A stretch of DNA of 64,000 nucleotides. Origin: Williamsia sp. DF01-3 (lineage in GTDB: Bacteria; Actinomycetota; Actinomycetes; Mycobacteriales; Mycobacteriaceae). The position numbers and the translations under genes are program-made. The stretch lies in contig NZ_JALKFS010000005.1 in NCBI RefSeq assembly GCF_023051145.1, positions 2,807,733 through 2,871,732 of the forward strand, written 5' to 3'. Below the pieces are notes generated by a model, which was not told where the DNA came from, ran no database searches, and saw nothing but the letters and a program-made list of their open reading frames with translations. The first letter of the stretch is position 1. Every line of letters begins with the position of its first letter. Below, piece by piece: positions 40,484 through 50,566 of this stretch.

Positions 40484-42007
40484 ATGACGGATCCGCAGAC
40501 CGGGCACCCCGACACCCTGGGGCGCTCCTACCAGGTCCGCACCTACGGCTGTCAGATGAATGTCCACGACTCCGAGCGTATTTCCGGCCTCCTCGAAGAC
40601 GCCGGTTATGTCCGCGCATCCGACGATGGTGATGCCGACCTGGTGGTCTTCAACACCTGCGCCGTCCGGGAGAACGCCGACAACAAGCTCTACGGCAACC
40701 TCTCGCACCTGGCACCGGTCAAGGCGAGTCGTCCCGGAATGCAGATCGCTGTCGGTGGCTGTCTTGCCCAGAAGGATCGCGGCACCGTCCTCGAGAAGGC
40801 CCCGTGGGTCGACGTCGTGTTCGGAACACACAACCTCGGATCCCTGCCGGTGCTGCTCGAACGCGCTCGCCACAATGCGCAGGCCCAGGTCGAGATCATC
40901 GATGCACTGGAAGCCTTTCCGTCCACCTTGCCCGCCAAACGCGAGTCCGCGTATTCGGGGTGGGTGTCGATCTCGGTCGGTTGCAACAACACCTGCACGT
41001 TCTGCATCGTTCCGGCTCTTCGCGGCAAGGAGGTCGACCGCCGGCCCGGAGACGTCCTCGCCGAGGTGCAGGCGCTGGTGAACGAAGGGGTCGTCGAGGT
41101 CACCTTGCTCGGCCAGAACGTGAACGCCTACGGGATGTCGTTCGCCGATCCGGATCTGGGACGCGATCGGGGAGCATTCGCCGCGTTGCTGCGTGCCTGC
41201 GGTGACATCGAGGGTCTCGAACGTGTGCGGTTCACGTCGCCGCACCCCGCAGAGTTCACCGACGACGTGATCGAGGCGATGGCGCAGACCCCGAACGTCT
41301 GTCCCCAACTGCACATGCCGTTGCAATCGGGTTCTGACCGGATCCTCAAGGCGATGCGCCGCAGCTACCGCAGCACCAAGTTCCTCGGGATCATCGAGCG
41401 GGTGCGGGCGGCGATGCCGCATGCGTCCATCACCACCGACATCATCGTCGGATTTCCCGGTGAGACCGAAGAGGATTTCCAGGCGACCCTCGACGTGGTC
41501 GCCGAGGCCAGATTCACCAGTGCGTACACCTTCCAGTATTCGCCCAGGCCGGGGACACCCGCGGCCGACATGGCCGACCAGGTACCCAAACATGTGGTGA
41601 GCGAGCGCTATATGCGACTGACCGACCTACAGGACCGGATCTGCCTGGAGGAGAACCAGAAGCTCATCGGGGCGCCGGTGGAGGTCCTGGTAACCGCCGA
41701 CGGCCGAAAAGATCAGGGCCGGATGACCGGCCGTGCGCGCGATGGCAGGCTCGTCCATTTCGTCACCGAGGGCGACGCCGTCCGCCCGGGCGATCTGGTG
41801 GACACGATCTTGACCGGTGCGGCACCGCACTATCTGCTGGCCGATGACGGTATCCGTGGCCATCGGCGTACCCGGGCCGGCGACGCGCACGCGGCCGGTA
41901 CCACCCCCCAAACCCCGCCGATCGGAGTCGGACTCGGTCTGCCACCGATCGGGAAGCCTGTCGAAGCGCCGGTTGAATCTACCTGTGGCGCAGGATGCGA
42001 GCTCTGA
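40484..42007 (+). CDS. miaB: tRNA-2-methylthio-N6-isopentenyladenosine synthase MiaB
   Basis: A 507-residue radical SAM methylthiotransferase acting on i6A37 of tRNA. Three N-terminal domain cysteines lie in [23 protein letters not shown] and VGGCLAQK. The radical SAM motif is [16 protein letters not shown] domain follows (about 395-460), and the extended tail ends CGAGCEL. ATG 40484 is used with GGGAGGAG 11 nt upstream; GTG 40472 is possible. The substrate maker, miaA, lies 2.9 kb downstream. Confidence 0.95.
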   Translation: MTDPQTGHPDTLGRSYQVRTYGCQMNVHDSERISGLLEDAGYVRASDDGDADLVVFNTCAVRENADNKLYGNLSHLAPVKASRPGMQIAVGGCLAQKDRGTVLEKAPWVDVVFGTHNLGSLPVLLERARHNAQAQVEIIDALEAFPSTLPAKRESAYSGWVSISVGCNNTCTFCIVPALRGKEVDRRPGDVLAEVQALVNEGVVEVTLLGQNVNAYGMSFADPDLGRDRGAFAALLRACGDIEGLERVRFTSPHPAEFTDDVIEAMAQTPNVCPQLHMPLQSGSDRILKAMRRSYRSTKFLGIIERVRAAMPHASITTDIIVGFPGETEEDFQATLDVVAEARFTSAYTFQYSPRPGTPAADMADQVPKHVVSERYMRLTDLQDRICLEENQKLIGAPVEVLVTADGRKDQGRMTGRARDGRLVHFVTEGDAVRPGDLVDTILTGAAPHYLLADDGIRGHRRTRAGDAHAAGTTPQTPPIGVGLGLPPIGKPVEAPVESTCGAGCEL

Positions 42008-42642
42008 TGACCGAGAAGAACAACGGACCGGACCCAGCGGGTTTCGATCAGTTCAAGGGCGATCTACGCAAGGCCGAACGCAAGGTCGCCGGCGAGATCG
42101 ACCCCGGGGCCCGCGCCGTGGTGGTGGCGGTCGCGGTACTGGTGGCGATTCTGTCCTTCGTCCTGCCCCACACCGGGTCTGTGACCGGCATCGACGTGAT
42201 CACGTTCAGCTCGGACGCGGCGGCCGAGCGGGTGACCATCACCTCGCGCGTGTTCGTGGTCCTGCAGCTCGTCTTCGGGATCGGTTTCTCGGCGCTCGCG
42301 CTGCTCACCCGCCGATGGGTCTTCGCCTGGATCGCCCTGTGCGGCAGTGCGGTGTCCTGTTTCGCGGGTCTGTTGGCGTGGTGGTCGCGCAACACTCCGG
42401 GAGTGTCCGGAGAGGAGCCGCCCAGCGGCGTCGGCATCGGCCTGATCATCGGATGGGTGGCGATGTTCGTGATCACCTTCCACTGGTCGCGCGTGGTGTG
42501 GGCCCGTACCAACTACCAGTTGGCTCTCGAGGCGCAGCGTCGCGACGAGGCCGCGGCCGAGGAAGAGCGGGCGCTCGCGCTCCAGCGGCGAACATCCGAA
42601 CGCCGGCGTGAAAGCCGTCGCTCAGAGGGCGACGACCTCTAG
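42007..42642 (+). CDS. Conserved membrane protein (Rv2732c-like)
   Basis: A 211-residue protein with about four membrane helices (about residues 38-58, 80-103, 106-126 and 143-163) and a charged Glu/Arg-rich cytoplasmic tail. The start ATG 42007 overlaps the miaB TGA (TGATG), so translation is coupled. Orthologues follow miaB in mycobacteria. No catalytic motif is seen and the function is unknown. Confidence 0.82.
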   Translation: MTEKNNGPDPAGFDQFKGDLRKAERKVAGEIDPGARAVVVAVAVLVAILSFVLPHTGSVTGIDVITFSSDAAAERVTITSRVFVVLQLVFGIGFSALALLTRRWVFAWIALCGSAVSCFAGLLAWWSRNTPGVSGEEPPSGVGIGLIIGWVAMFVITFHWSRVVWARTNYQLALEAQRRDEAAAEEERALALQRRTSERRRESRRSEGDDL

Positions 42643-42655
42643 CAAGCCGCCGGCC

Positions 42656-42682
42656 GGCCGGCATCCGTGAGGATGCCAGGCC
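42656..42682. terminator. Bidirectional hairpin terminator
   Basis: GGCATCC-GTGA-GGATGCC (42660-42677) is a perfect 7-bp stem with a GNRA-type loop, extended by GGCC pairs with one bulged A. It fills the 44-nt gap between two convergent genes. Confidence 0.65.
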
Positions 42683-42686
42683 GACG

Positions 42687-44062
42687 TCAGTCCCCGATGG
42701 CGCCTTCGGCTGCACGCGCCCATTCGCGCCACTGTTCGGCCTGTTCGCGTAGCTTGCGCGCATCCTTGCTCTTGCCGTTGGCTTCCGCCTTGGCAGCCTG
42801 ATCCTCGAGCTGGGCCACGCGGTCGGCGAATTGCTGTGCACGCGCCTTCACCGCGGGATCGGTGCGCTGCCACTGAGCGGACTCGGCGTCGCGAATCCGC
42901 TTCTCCACAGCCTTGATTCGTGCCTCGAGGGAGTGCATCTGTTCGCGCGGGACCTTGCCGATCTCGTCCCACTGGTCCCGGATGGTGCGGAACTCGCGAC
43001 GAGCCGCCTCGAGATCAGCTTGCGGATCGATGGACTTCTCGGCCCGCGCAAGTAGTTCGAGCTTTGCCTTCGCATTGGTCTCGAACTCGGCATCGCGTTG
43101 TGACGACGCGGCGTTGCGGGCGCTGAAGAAGACATCCTGGGCGGCCTTGAACCGCGCCCACAATGCGTCGTCCTGGTCGCGTGGTGCGCGTCCGGCTGCC
43201 TTCCACTGGGTCAGCAGGTCGCGGAACTTCGCTGCGGTGTCGGCCCATTCGGTCGACGACGACAAGGCCTCGGCCTCGACGATCAGCTCTTCCTTGCGCG
43301 AACGGGCGCCGGCGCGTTCGCGGTCCATCTCGGCGAAATGTGCACCGCGACGGCGGTTGAAGGTGTCACGGGCCTTGGAGTAGCGCTTCCACAGCTGGTC
43401 GTCGGTCTTGCGGTCGACGCCTTTGATGGTCTTCCACTCTTCGAGGATGACCCGCATGCGGTCGCCGGCGACTTTCCACTGGGTCGACTCCGACCCGATC
43501 TGCTCTGCTTCGGCAGCGAGCTCTTCTTTGCGGGCGACGGCCTTTGCACGGGCTTCGTCCCGGTCGTGTTTGACCTTTTCGGCGGCGCCGTCCGCGCCGT
43601 CGATGATCAGCTTCAGTCGCGATGCGACGGCATCGACATCTCCGATGACCGCTGCCGTGGGCAACGTGTCGAGTAGTGCGGCCGCTGCGGTCTTGGTCTT
43701 GCGGGGATCACCGGTACCGGCGTCAAGGCGCTCCTCGAGCAACTCGACCTCGACCACGAGGTCATCGAATCGCCGACCGAAGTGCGCCAGGCCTTCGGCG
43801 GCTGTGCCCGCCTGCCACGAGGCGATCTGGTGTTCGCCCTCGGAGGTTTTGAGCCACACGGCGCCGTCATCGTCGATACGCCCGAACTTCGAGGGATCCG
43901 ACGCCGGACGTATCACATCCGCAGGTGCCGGGTGGACTTTGGCCGGGGGTGCTGACCGGGGCGCGGGCCCGGTCGCGGGCCGGGCCGGGGACCAGGCTTG
44001 GGTCCCGGGGCGGGCGCCGGTGTCTCTGGTGCGGCCGGTGCGGGCGTGTGCTGCTCGGTCAT
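42687..44062 (-). CDS. DUF349 protein, N-terminal frame break
   Basis: A mostly coiled-coil protein with tandem DUF349 repeats, each marked by [19 protein letters not shown]-like segments; orthologue of Rv2731. The conserved part is open from 43916 to the stop at 42687. The true start is probably ATG 44062 ([13 protein letters not shown]), followed by a Pro/Gly repeat [14 protein letters not shown]. In that frame the reading stops at 43913. Adding one base at about 43956 joins the two as [20 protein letters not shown]. The gene is thus one of four with a single-base frame break. Function is unknown; a DNA- or stress-related role is sometimes suggested for the family. Confidence 0.82.
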
Positions 44063-44245
44063 CTCAGTACCTAGTTTCCTGCCGCGCGACACGGCTGCCA
44101 GTTGCGTTTGTCTACCGGCGGTGAACGGTCTCCACACCCGGGTGGCGGCGCACCGCCCCTATCATTGAAGCAGGTCACCGGCTTGTGTGTGGACACTCGT
44201 GGACAATCGGCCGGTCGGGCGCATTCTGGGTTCACGCGCGTCGGC

Positions 44246-44258
44246 TAGCGTGGCGCAG
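44246..44258 (+). promoter_or_regulatory. Leaderless-type -10 box
   Basis: TAGCGT at 44246-44251 lies 7 nt before GTG 44259. Confidence 0.5.
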
Positions 44259-44969
44259 GTGTTGGTTGCCGCTGCATTTGTCCCGGGCGCGCCGGTATTG
44301 GTGCCAGAACTGTCCGGGCCGGCGCTCTCGGAAGTCGCGCCGGTGCGGGCCGCGGCATTCGACGTCTGTGGACGACTCGCCGAAATGTGCAGTCGCTGGG
44401 TACTTGTCGGCGCCGGAGACGCTCGACGTGAGATGTCTCCGCGGGGAACCCTGGCGGGTTTCGGTGTCGATGTGGCAGTGGAATTGGTCCCGGAATCTGA
44501 TGAGCCGACCGATGCCGGTATGCCCACGACAGTGTTGATCGGGGGATGGCTCCGGACCCAGACGGCTCCCCATGTTGCGCTCACGGTGGAGGTCGTGGAC
44601 CCGGCTGCGCCCGCCCAGTCGTGTCTACGGCAGGGTTCCGATCTGCGGTCGAGGCTCGCCTCGACCCCGGAGCCTGTGGGTCTGCTCGTGGTGGCCGACG
44701 GTGCAACAACGATCACCGAGAAGTCGCCCGGTGGCCAGAAGCGCGGTGCGGTCGAGTTCCAGGACATGATCGACGGCGCGCTCGCAGCGGCCGACCACAA
44801 CACGATCTCGGGGCTCGACGAATCGCGGTGTACCGAGTTCGGCGTCGAGGGCAGGGCAGCGTGGCAGGTGGCATCTGGAGCCTTTGCCGGACCATCTCTG
44901 GCGTCCGAGGTCCGCTACTCGGGGGCGCCGTTCGGTGTGGGTTACACAGTGGCCTGGTGGAACACGTGA
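44259..44969 (+). CDS. Class III extradiol dioxygenase-like protein (Rv2728c-like)
   Basis: A 236-residue alanine/valine-rich protein. The N-terminal [19 protein letters not shown] and the [10 protein letters not shown]-terminus match an actinobacterial family next to miaA that is distantly related to LigB/class III extradiol dioxygenases. The usual metal histidines are not evident, so enzymatic activity is doubtful. Start GTG 44259 fits a -10 box 7 nt upstream. The stop overlaps the miaA GTG as GTGA. Confidence 0.75.
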   Translation: MLVAAAFVPGAPVLVPELSGPALSEVAPVRAAAFDVCGRLAEMCSRWVLVGAGDARREMSPRGTLAGFGVDVAVELVPESDEPTDAGMPTTVLIGGWLRTQTAPHVALTVEVVDPAAPAQSCLRQGSDLRSRLASTPEPVGLLVVADGATTITEKSPGGQKRGAVEFQDMIDGALAAADHNTISGLDESRCTEFGVEGRAAWQVASGAFAGPSLASEVRYSGAPFGVGYTVAWWNT

Positions 44970-45876
44970 CCGCCGGGGCGAAGCCCATCGCGGTGATCGG
45001 GCCCACGGCGAGCGGCAAGTCCGACCTCGCGCTCGATCTGGCGGTCGAGCTGGGCGGGGACATCGTGAACGTCGACGCGATGCAGCAGTACCGGGGGATG
45101 GACATCGGTACGGCCAAGGTTCCCGTGCACGAGCGTCGCGGGATCACTCATCATCAGATCGACGTCCTCGACGTCACCGAGACGGCGACGGTCGCCAGGT
45201 ATCAGCAGGCCGCCCGCGAGGACATCGAGCGTCTCTTGGCGCAGGGGCGAACGCCGGTGGTGGTGGGTGGATCGATGATGTACATCCAGGCACTCCTCGA
45301 CGACTGGAACTTCCCGGCCACTGATCCGGCCGTCCGACGGCGCCACGAGGACGAACTGGAGCGAATCGGGACACGGGCAATGCATGACCGGCTGGCGCAG
45401 GTGGATCCGGAAGCCGCCCGGCAGATCCTGGACACCGATGGTCGCCGGATCGTCCGGGCGTTGGAAGTGGTGGAACTGACGGGTCAGCCCTTCGCCGCGT
45501 CGGCGCCGACGATCGGTGCCCCCAGGTGGGACACGACGGTGATCGCGCTCGATCGCGACACCGCAGAGCTCGACGAACGGATCGAGCGACGCACGAGTGC
45601 GATGTTCGGTTCGGGTTTCGTCGACGAGGTGGAGACACTGCTGTCGGCCGGCCTCCGGGACGGTGTCACCGCTGCTCGCGCGATCGGATACGCACAGGTG
45701 ATGGCGGCCATCGACGGTGAATACGACGTGGCCCGCGCGCAGGAGCTGACCTTCATCGGTACGCGGCGCTACGTACGCAGGCAACGGTCCTGGTTCCGCC
45801 GTGACCCTCGCATCCACTGGCTCGACGCCTCGTCGCCGGGCCTCACGGGTCAGCGCTGCGCGCGGCAGGCAGATGA
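44966..45876 (+). CDS. miaA: tRNA dimethylallyltransferase MiaA, C-terminal frame break
   Basis: Transfers a dimethylallyl group to A37 of tRNAs reading UNN codons. The P-loop [16 protein letters not shown] and the substrate segment [16 protein letters not shown] are intact, and [19 protein letters not shown] ends the catalytic part. As given, the frame runs past the normal end to 46117, overlapping dapF by 214 nt with unrelated residues. Adding one G at about 45853 gives GQALRAAGR and a stop at 45874-45876, a 303-residue enzyme of normal size that leaves the dapF promoter outside the gene. I take this as the real end. Confidence 0.9.
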
Positions 45877-45890
45877 GGAGGTCGGGCGCG

Positions 45891-45903
45891 TATCGTTGAC
45901 AGA
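45891..45903 (+). promoter_or_regulatory. Leaderless-type -10 box for dapF
   Basis: TATCGT at 45891-45896 lies 7 nt before ATG 45904. Confidence 0.5.
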
Positions 45904-46806
45904 ATGTTCGCACGCGTCGATTTCGTCAAAGGGCACGGCACACAGAACGATTTTGTGCTGTTGCCCGACCCCGGCGTGCAGTTGGACCTCACCCCGGAGT
46001 TCGTGTCGGCGCTGTGTGATCGTCACCGTGGCATCGGGGCGGACGGGGTCCTCCGGGTCGCCACAGCCGGGGCACTCCGCGACGCGGGTGTGCTCACAGC
46101 GCTCGGCGCCGGCATAGCCGACGACGACTGGTTCATGGACTACCGCAACGGCGACGGCTCGATCGCGGAGATGTGCGGCAACGGTGTCCGGGTGTTCGCG
46201 CATTTCCTTGCCGCGCACGAGCTCGTGTCCGAACGCTCCTTCACTGTCGGGTCGCGCGCGGGTGCGCGTCCGGTGACGGTGCACGCTGTGACGGGTTCGT
46301 CGGCCGACGTCACCGTGAACATGGGCCCCGCCCGTCTCGGCGTCGACAGCAAAGCCCAGATCGACGGCCGGCGGTACGCCGGGGTGTCGGTGGATGTCGG
46401 CAATCCCCATCTGGCGTGCGTGGTCGACGGACTGACGCCAGAAGATTTGGCGGACATCGACCTGTGCGGGTCGATCACGTTCGACAACGCAGTCTTTCCC
46501 GATGGTGTGAATATCGAACTGATCACCGCACCGTTGTCCGCAGGCGTTGCGGACGCCGTGGACACGGTGGACGCCGAGATCACGATGCGGGTCCACGAAC
46601 GCGGAGTCGGTGAAACCCGCAGCTGCGGTACCGGAGTCGTCGCCGCCGGCGCCGCTGCTCTGCGGTTCATGGAAAGGTCCGAGGGGACGGTACTCGTCAA
46701 CGTTCCCGGGGGTCAGATCACGGTGACGGTCGATGACGAGAACACAACGCTGCGCGGCCCGTCGGTACTCGTCGGCGCCGGAGTGCTCAACGAGGGATGG
46801 CTCTAA
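45904..46806 (+). CDS. dapF: Diaminopimelate epimerase
   Basis: A 300-residue PLP-independent racemase that converts LL- to meso-diaminopimelate for peptidoglycan and lysine. The two catalytic cysteines are in [13 protein letters not shown] and [12 protein letters not shown]. The N-terminal [17 protein letters not shown] is typical. It lies between miaA and hflX as in other actinobacteria. With dapB and dapA it is the third gene of this pathway in the window. Confidence 0.96.
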   Translation: MFARVDFVKGHGTQNDFVLLPDPGVQLDLTPEFVSALCDRHRGIGADGVLRVATAGALRDAGVLTALGAGIADDDWFMDYRNGDGSIAEMCGNGVRVFAHFLAAHELVSERSFTVGSRAGARPVTVHAVTGSSADVTVNMGPARLGVDSKAQIDGRRYAGVSVDVGNPHLACVVDGLTPEDLADIDLCGSITFDNAVFPDGVNIELITAPLSAGVADAVDTVDAEITMRVHERGVGETRSCGTGVVAAGAAALRFMERSEGTVLVNVPGGQITVTVDDENTTLRGPSVLVGAGVLNEGWL

Positions 46807-46851
46807 AATCGGTATGCACCACACCTACCCGAGTGTCACCATGGTGATCTC

Positions 46852-48288
46852 ATGACCGAAATCAACAAAGCCGGCAACGACCAGCGCGACGCGCCGACGA
46901 TCGGCGAACTCCAACTCGACGAACGCAGTTCGCTGCAGCGCGTCGCCGGATTGTCCACAGAGCTCACCGACGTCACCGAGGTCGAGTACCGCCAGCTGCG
47001 ACTCGAACGGGTTGTCCTGGTCGGGGTCTGGACGCAGGGCAGCACCACTGCGCAAGCCAATTCCAGTCTCGCCGAGCTCAAGGCCCTCGCCGAGACGGCA
47101 GGGTCGGAAGTTCTCGAAGGTCTCATCCAGCGTCGTGAGAAGCCGGATCCGGCAACCTATATCGGGTCCGGCAAAGCTCACGAGCTGCGTGAGATCGTCT
47201 TGGCCACCGGCGCCGACACCGTCATCTGCGATGGCGAGCTGACCCCTGCTCAGCTGACTGCTCTGGAAAAAGTGGTCAAGGTCAAGGTCGTCGATCGAAC
47301 TGCGCTGATCCTCGACATCTTCGCCCAGCACGCGACGTCGCGAGAAGGCAAGGCGCAGGTCGCGCTGGCGCAGATGGAGTACATGCTCCCGCGGCTTCGT
47401 GGCTGGGGTGAATCCATGTCCCGGCAGGCGGGTGGCCGTGCCGGCAGCAATGGCGGCGTGGGACTGCGCGGACCCGGTGAGACGAAGATCGAGACCGACC
47501 GTCGACGGATCCGCGAACGCACAGCGAAACTGCGGCGCGAGATCCGCGAGATGAAGACGTCACGAACCACCAAGCGGGCCAAGCGAAAGCAGGCTGCCGC
47601 GTCAGCGGTGACCATCGTCGGGTACACGAATGCCGGCAAGTCGAGTTTGATCAACGCGCTGACCGGCTCGGGCGTGCTGGTCCAGAACGCCCTGTTCGCA
47701 ACCCTCGATCCGACAACCCGTCAGATGTCCCTCGAGGATGGCCGTGAACTGGTCATCACCGACACCGTCGGATTTGTCCGGCATCTGCCCACCCAGCTGG
47801 TCGAGGCCTTCCGTTCGACCCTCGAGGAGGTTGCCGACGCCGATCTGCTCCTGCACATCGTTGATGGTTCGGACCCGGTTCCGACCGACCAGATCATGGC
47901 GGTGCGGAAGGTGATCGAATCCGTGCTCGTGGAGGAGAAGGCAACGGCTCCTCCCGAACTGCTCGTGATCAACAAGATCGATGCCGCCGACCCGCTGGTA
48001 CTCGCGCAGCTGAAAGGATTGTTCCCGACAGCCGTGTTCATCTCGGCGGCCACCGGCGAGGGCATCGACGTACTCCTCGATCGCATCCGGGAGTCGGTGG
48101 CCAGGAATGACGTGCACGTCAGCGTCCGGGTGCCGTATGAGCGTGGCGACCTCGTGTCGCGGATCCATGCCGAGGGTGACGTATTGACCGAACGTCACGA
48201 GCCGGACGGGACTGCGATCACCGCCACGGTGCCCGCCGCGCTGTCGCGCCAGCTGGCATCTCTGGCCATCCCGGAGGCGGCCGAATAG
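46852..48288 (+). CDS. hflX: GTPase HflX
   Basis: A 478-residue ribosome-associated GTPase involved in splitting stalled ribosomes. The N-terminal HflX domain contains LAETAGSEVLEGLIQRREKP and YIGSGKAHEL. A coiled segment with RQAGGRAGSNGGVGLRGPGE follows. The G1 motif is GYTNAGKSSL at about residues 258-267, G3 is DTVGFV and G4 is NKID. It begins 45 nt after dapF with ATG 46852. Confidence 0.96.
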   Translation: MTEINKAGNDQRDAPTIGELQLDERSSLQRVAGLSTELTDVTEVEYRQLRLERVVLVGVWTQGSTTAQANSSLAELKALAETAGSEVLEGLIQRREKPDPATYIGSGKAHELREIVLATGADTVICDGELTPAQLTALEKVVKVKVVDRTALILDIFAQHATSREGKAQVALAQMEYMLPRLRGWGESMSRQAGGRAGSNGGVGLRGPGETKIETDRRRIRERTAKLRREIREMKTSRTTKRAKRKQAAASAVTIVGYTNAGKSSLINALTGSGVLVQNALFATLDPTTRQMSLEDGRELVITDTVGFVRHLPTQLVEAFRSTLEEVADADLLLHIVDGSDPVPTDQIMAVRKVIESVLVEEKATAPPELLVINKIDAADPLVLAQLKGLFPTAVFISAATGEGIDVLLDRIRESVARNDVHVSVRVPYERGDLVSRIHAEGDVLTERHEPDGTAITATVPAALSRQLASLAIPEAAE

Positions 48289-48317
48289 CGCTCCGAACTG
48301 CAGCTTTGGGCCAGATG

Positions 48318-48361
48318 TAGAATCCGGTTACAGTTGGATATCCAACCAATGCCACCTGTAA
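48318..48361 (+). promoter_or_regulatory. fadE promoter with palindromic operator
   Basis: A -10-like TAGAAT lies at 48318-48323. Just downstream is the perfect 12-bp palindrome TTGGATATCCAA (48334-48345), set inside an outer inverted repeat TTACAG (48328-48333)/CTGTAA (48356-48361). A TetR-type repressor site is the likely role; the regulator is not encoded nearby. Confidence 0.5.
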
Positions 48362-48374
48362 TGGAGACCTGACG

Positions 48375-49517
48375 ATGGAACGCACCCTTTTCGAGCCCGA
48401 GCACCTTCTCTTCCGCGATTCGTACCGGAGCTTCCTCGAACAGCACGTGGCACCGAACCACGAACGCTGGGAAGAGCAGAACCTGGTGGACCGGGATGTC
48501 TGGGTCGAAGCAGGCAAGAACGGATTCCTCGCGGTGGAGGCTCCCGAGGAGTTCGGCGGCGGGGGAGTCGACGACTTCCGTTACAACACCATCATCGACG
48601 AAGAGACCGTCCGCGGCGGCTACAGCGGTATCGGCTTCGCGCTGCACAACGACGTGGTGGCTCCGTACCTGCTCGACCTCTGCAACGACGAGCAGAAGGC
48701 ACGTTGGCTGCCCGGCTTCGTCTCCGGTGAGCTGATCACCGCGATCGCGATGACCGAGCCCGGCACCGGTTCCGATCTGCAGGGCATCAAGACCAACGCC
48801 AAGAAAGACGGCGACAACTGGGTGCTGAACGGCTCCAAGACGTTCATCACCAACGGCATCAACGCCGACCTCGTCATCGTGGTGGCCCGCACCGACCCTG
48901 AGGCCGGTGCGAAGGGGTTCAGCCTGCTGGTGGTCGAGCGCGGTATGGAGGGATTCGAACGCGGCCGCAATCTCGACAAGGTCGGGATGAAGGCGCAGGA
49001 CACCGCCGAGCTGAGCTTCGACAACGTCAAGGTGCCCGCCGAGAACTTGCTGGGCGAGGAGGGCATGGGCTTCATCTACCTGATGCAGAACCTTCCGCGG
49101 GAGCGCCTGTCGATCGCTGTTGTGGCGGCCGGCGCCATGGAGTCGGTTCTCGAGACGACAATCCAGTACACGAAGGACCGCAAGGCATTTGGCCGCCCGA
49201 TCGGTAGCTTCCAGAACTCGCGGTTCCTGCTCGCCGAACTGGCGACGTCCACCGCTACCACCCGTGTGTTCGTCGATCGGTGTATCGAACTGCTCAACGA
49301 GAAGAAGCTCACCGTTCCGGACGCGGCGATGGCGAAGTACTACGCCACCGAGAACCAGGTCCACCTCATCGATCGTTGCCTGCAGCTGCACGGCGGCTAC
49401 GGCTACATGCGTGAGTACTCGGTGGCCAAGGCCTTCCTCGATTCACGAGTTCAGACCATCTACGGCGGCACCACCGAGATCATGAAGGAAGTCATCGGCC
49501 GAAGCCTCGGCGTCTGA
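48375..49517 (+). CDS. fadE: Acyl-CoA dehydrogenase (FadE20-like)
   Basis: A 380-residue FAD enzyme of fatty acid beta-oxidation. The central signature AIAMTEPGTGSDLQGIKTNA binds FAD and substrate. The C-terminal LQLHGGYGYMREYSVAKAF and QTIYGGTTEIMKEVIGRSLG blocks are typical of long-chain acyl-CoA dehydrogenases. It is the likely orthologue of Rv2724c, also next to hflX. It has its own promoter with a palindromic operator. Confidence 0.93.
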   Translation: MERTLFEPEHLLFRDSYRSFLEQHVAPNHERWEEQNLVDRDVWVEAGKNGFLAVEAPEEFGGGGVDDFRYNTIIDEETVRGGYSGIGFALHNDVVAPYLLDLCNDEQKARWLPGFVSGELITAIAMTEPGTGSDLQGIKTNAKKDGDNWVLNGSKTFITNGINADLVIVVARTDPEAGAKGFSLLVVERGMEGFERGRNLDKVGMKAQDTAELSFDNVKVPAENLLGEEGMGFIYLMQNLPRERLSIAVVAAGAMESVLETTIQYTKDRKAFGRPIGSFQNSRFLLAELATSTATTRVFVDRCIELLNEKKLTVPDAAMAKYYATENQVHLIDRCLQLHGGYGYMREYSVAKAFLDSRVQTIYGGTTEIMKEVIGRSLGV

Positions 49518-49540
49518 GTACGAGTTTCAGAACTACGCGA

Positions 49541-49570
49541 AGTGGGGTGCACCGGAAGGTGCACCCCACT
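49541..49570. terminator. Bidirectional hairpin terminator (13-bp stem, GGAA loop)
   Basis: AGTGGGGTGCACC-GGAA-GGTGCACCCCACT is a perfect 13-bp stem with a GNRA loop, placed between the convergent fadE and lexA genes. There is no U-tract. Confidence 0.85.
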
Positions 49571-49624
49571 CGTGTCTGCGTAGTCTCCGCGTCTGCCCGG
49601 TTACCGAGGATGTTGCCGGACGCC

Positions 49625-50344
49625 TCAGAGGCGCCGCATCACCGTGACAACTTTCCCCAACACCACGGCGTTGTCGCCGGGGATGGGGTCGAACACTGGG
49701 TTGTGCGGCATCAGCCACACCGCATCCTTGGTGCGTTTGAACGTCTTGACGGTCGCCTCCCCGTCGATCATGGCCGCAACGATGTCGCCGTTGTCTGCGA
49801 CATTCTGCTGCCTGACGACCACCCAGTCGCCGTCACAGATGGCGGCATCGATCATCGACTCGCCGACCACTCGCAGGAGGAACAAAGATCCTTCCCCGAC
49901 AAGCTCTTTCGGTAGCGGGAACACGTCTTCGACGGCTTCCTCGGCCAGGATCGGCCCGCCGGCCGCGATGCGGCCGAGGACCGGAACGAACGTCGGTGTC
50001 GGCAGGGATTCGTCGGGGACCTGGACCTGGCCGGCAGCCGTGGCCGGATTGAGGTCGGTGTCCTGGATGTTGACCGCCCGGGGACGGTTGTTCTCGCGCT
50101 GGAGGAATCCTTTGCGCTCGAGGGTTCGGAGCTGATGAGCGACCGACGACGTGGAGGTGAGGCCGACAGCATCACCGATCTCGCGGATGGACGGGGGATA
50201 GCCGCGTTCGCGGACCGACGCCCGGATCACCTCCAGCACGGCTTTCTGGCGCGGGGTCAGCGACCCCTCGGCCAGCGGTTCGGAAGTGACCACCGTCGCG
50301 GCCGCCGCGTCCGGCGGCGTCCGGGTGTCTGTCGTATCGGCCAT
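49625..50344 (-). CDS. lexA: SOS repressor LexA
   Basis: A 239-residue self-cleaving repressor. The N-terminal winged helix (about 28-92) reads [20 protein letters not shown] onward. The cleavage bond is Ala128-Gly129 in IAAGG, and the catalytic dyad is Ser163 (GESM) and Lys200 (ATVKTF). ATG 50344 follows GGAGGACCTG; a longer in-frame reading upstream is not conserved. The divergent gap carries SOS boxes, as does recA, so LexA should regulate itself and recA. Confidence 0.96.
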   Translation of the reverse strand: MADTTDTRTPPDAAAATVVTSEPLAEGSLTPRQKAVLEVIRASVRERGYPPSIREIGDAVGLTSTSSVAHQLRTLERKGFLQRENNRPRAVNIQDTDLNPATAAGQVQVPDESLPTPTFVPVLGRIAAGGPILAEEAVEDVFPLPKELVGEGSLFLLRVVGESMIDAAICDGDWVVVRQQNVADNGDIVAAMIDGEATVKTFKRTKDAVWLMPHNPVFDPIPGDNAVVLGKVVTVMRRL

Positions 50345-50434
50345 CAGGTCCTCCAGTTCGTATGGTGTCCGGCCAAGGTGTCGTAGCTGTCGAGAGAGGT
50401 AAACGCACACGTTGTTCGTTGGATTATGGGGATC

Positions 50435-50475
50435 ACGCTAATGCAATCTGTCACAACTCTCAAACATTTGTTCGA
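50435..50475 (-). promoter_or_regulatory. lexA promoter with SOS box
   Basis: On the minus strand TTGAGA (50463-50458), 17 nt, TAGCGT (50440-50435) form a promoter. The SOS box TCAAACATTTGTTCGA (plus strand 50460-50475) overlaps the -35 and differs from consensus at one position. Confidence 0.7.
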
Positions 50476-50511
50476 TTGGGCGTGGCGTGTGTCGGACCAC
50501 CGTGATACAAC

Positions 50512-50543
50512 TCGAACAATCGTTCAATCGAACGAGTGATCGA
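50512..50543 (+). promoter_or_regulatory. Two abutting SOS boxes before the LysM gene
   Basis: TCGAACAATCGTTCAA (50512-50527) and TCGAACGAGTGATCGA (50528-50543) lie end to end, each one mismatch from TCGAAC-N4-GTTCGA, 24 nt before the LysM gene start. Confidence 0.75.
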
Positions 50544-50566
50544 ACTGTTGACCCGAGGATCGAACA

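Noticed and set aside
43930-44062. Programmed frameshift in the DUF349 Pro/Gly repeat
   Set aside because: The same one-base loss affects three other unrelated genes without slippery repeats, so a sequencing error is simpler.
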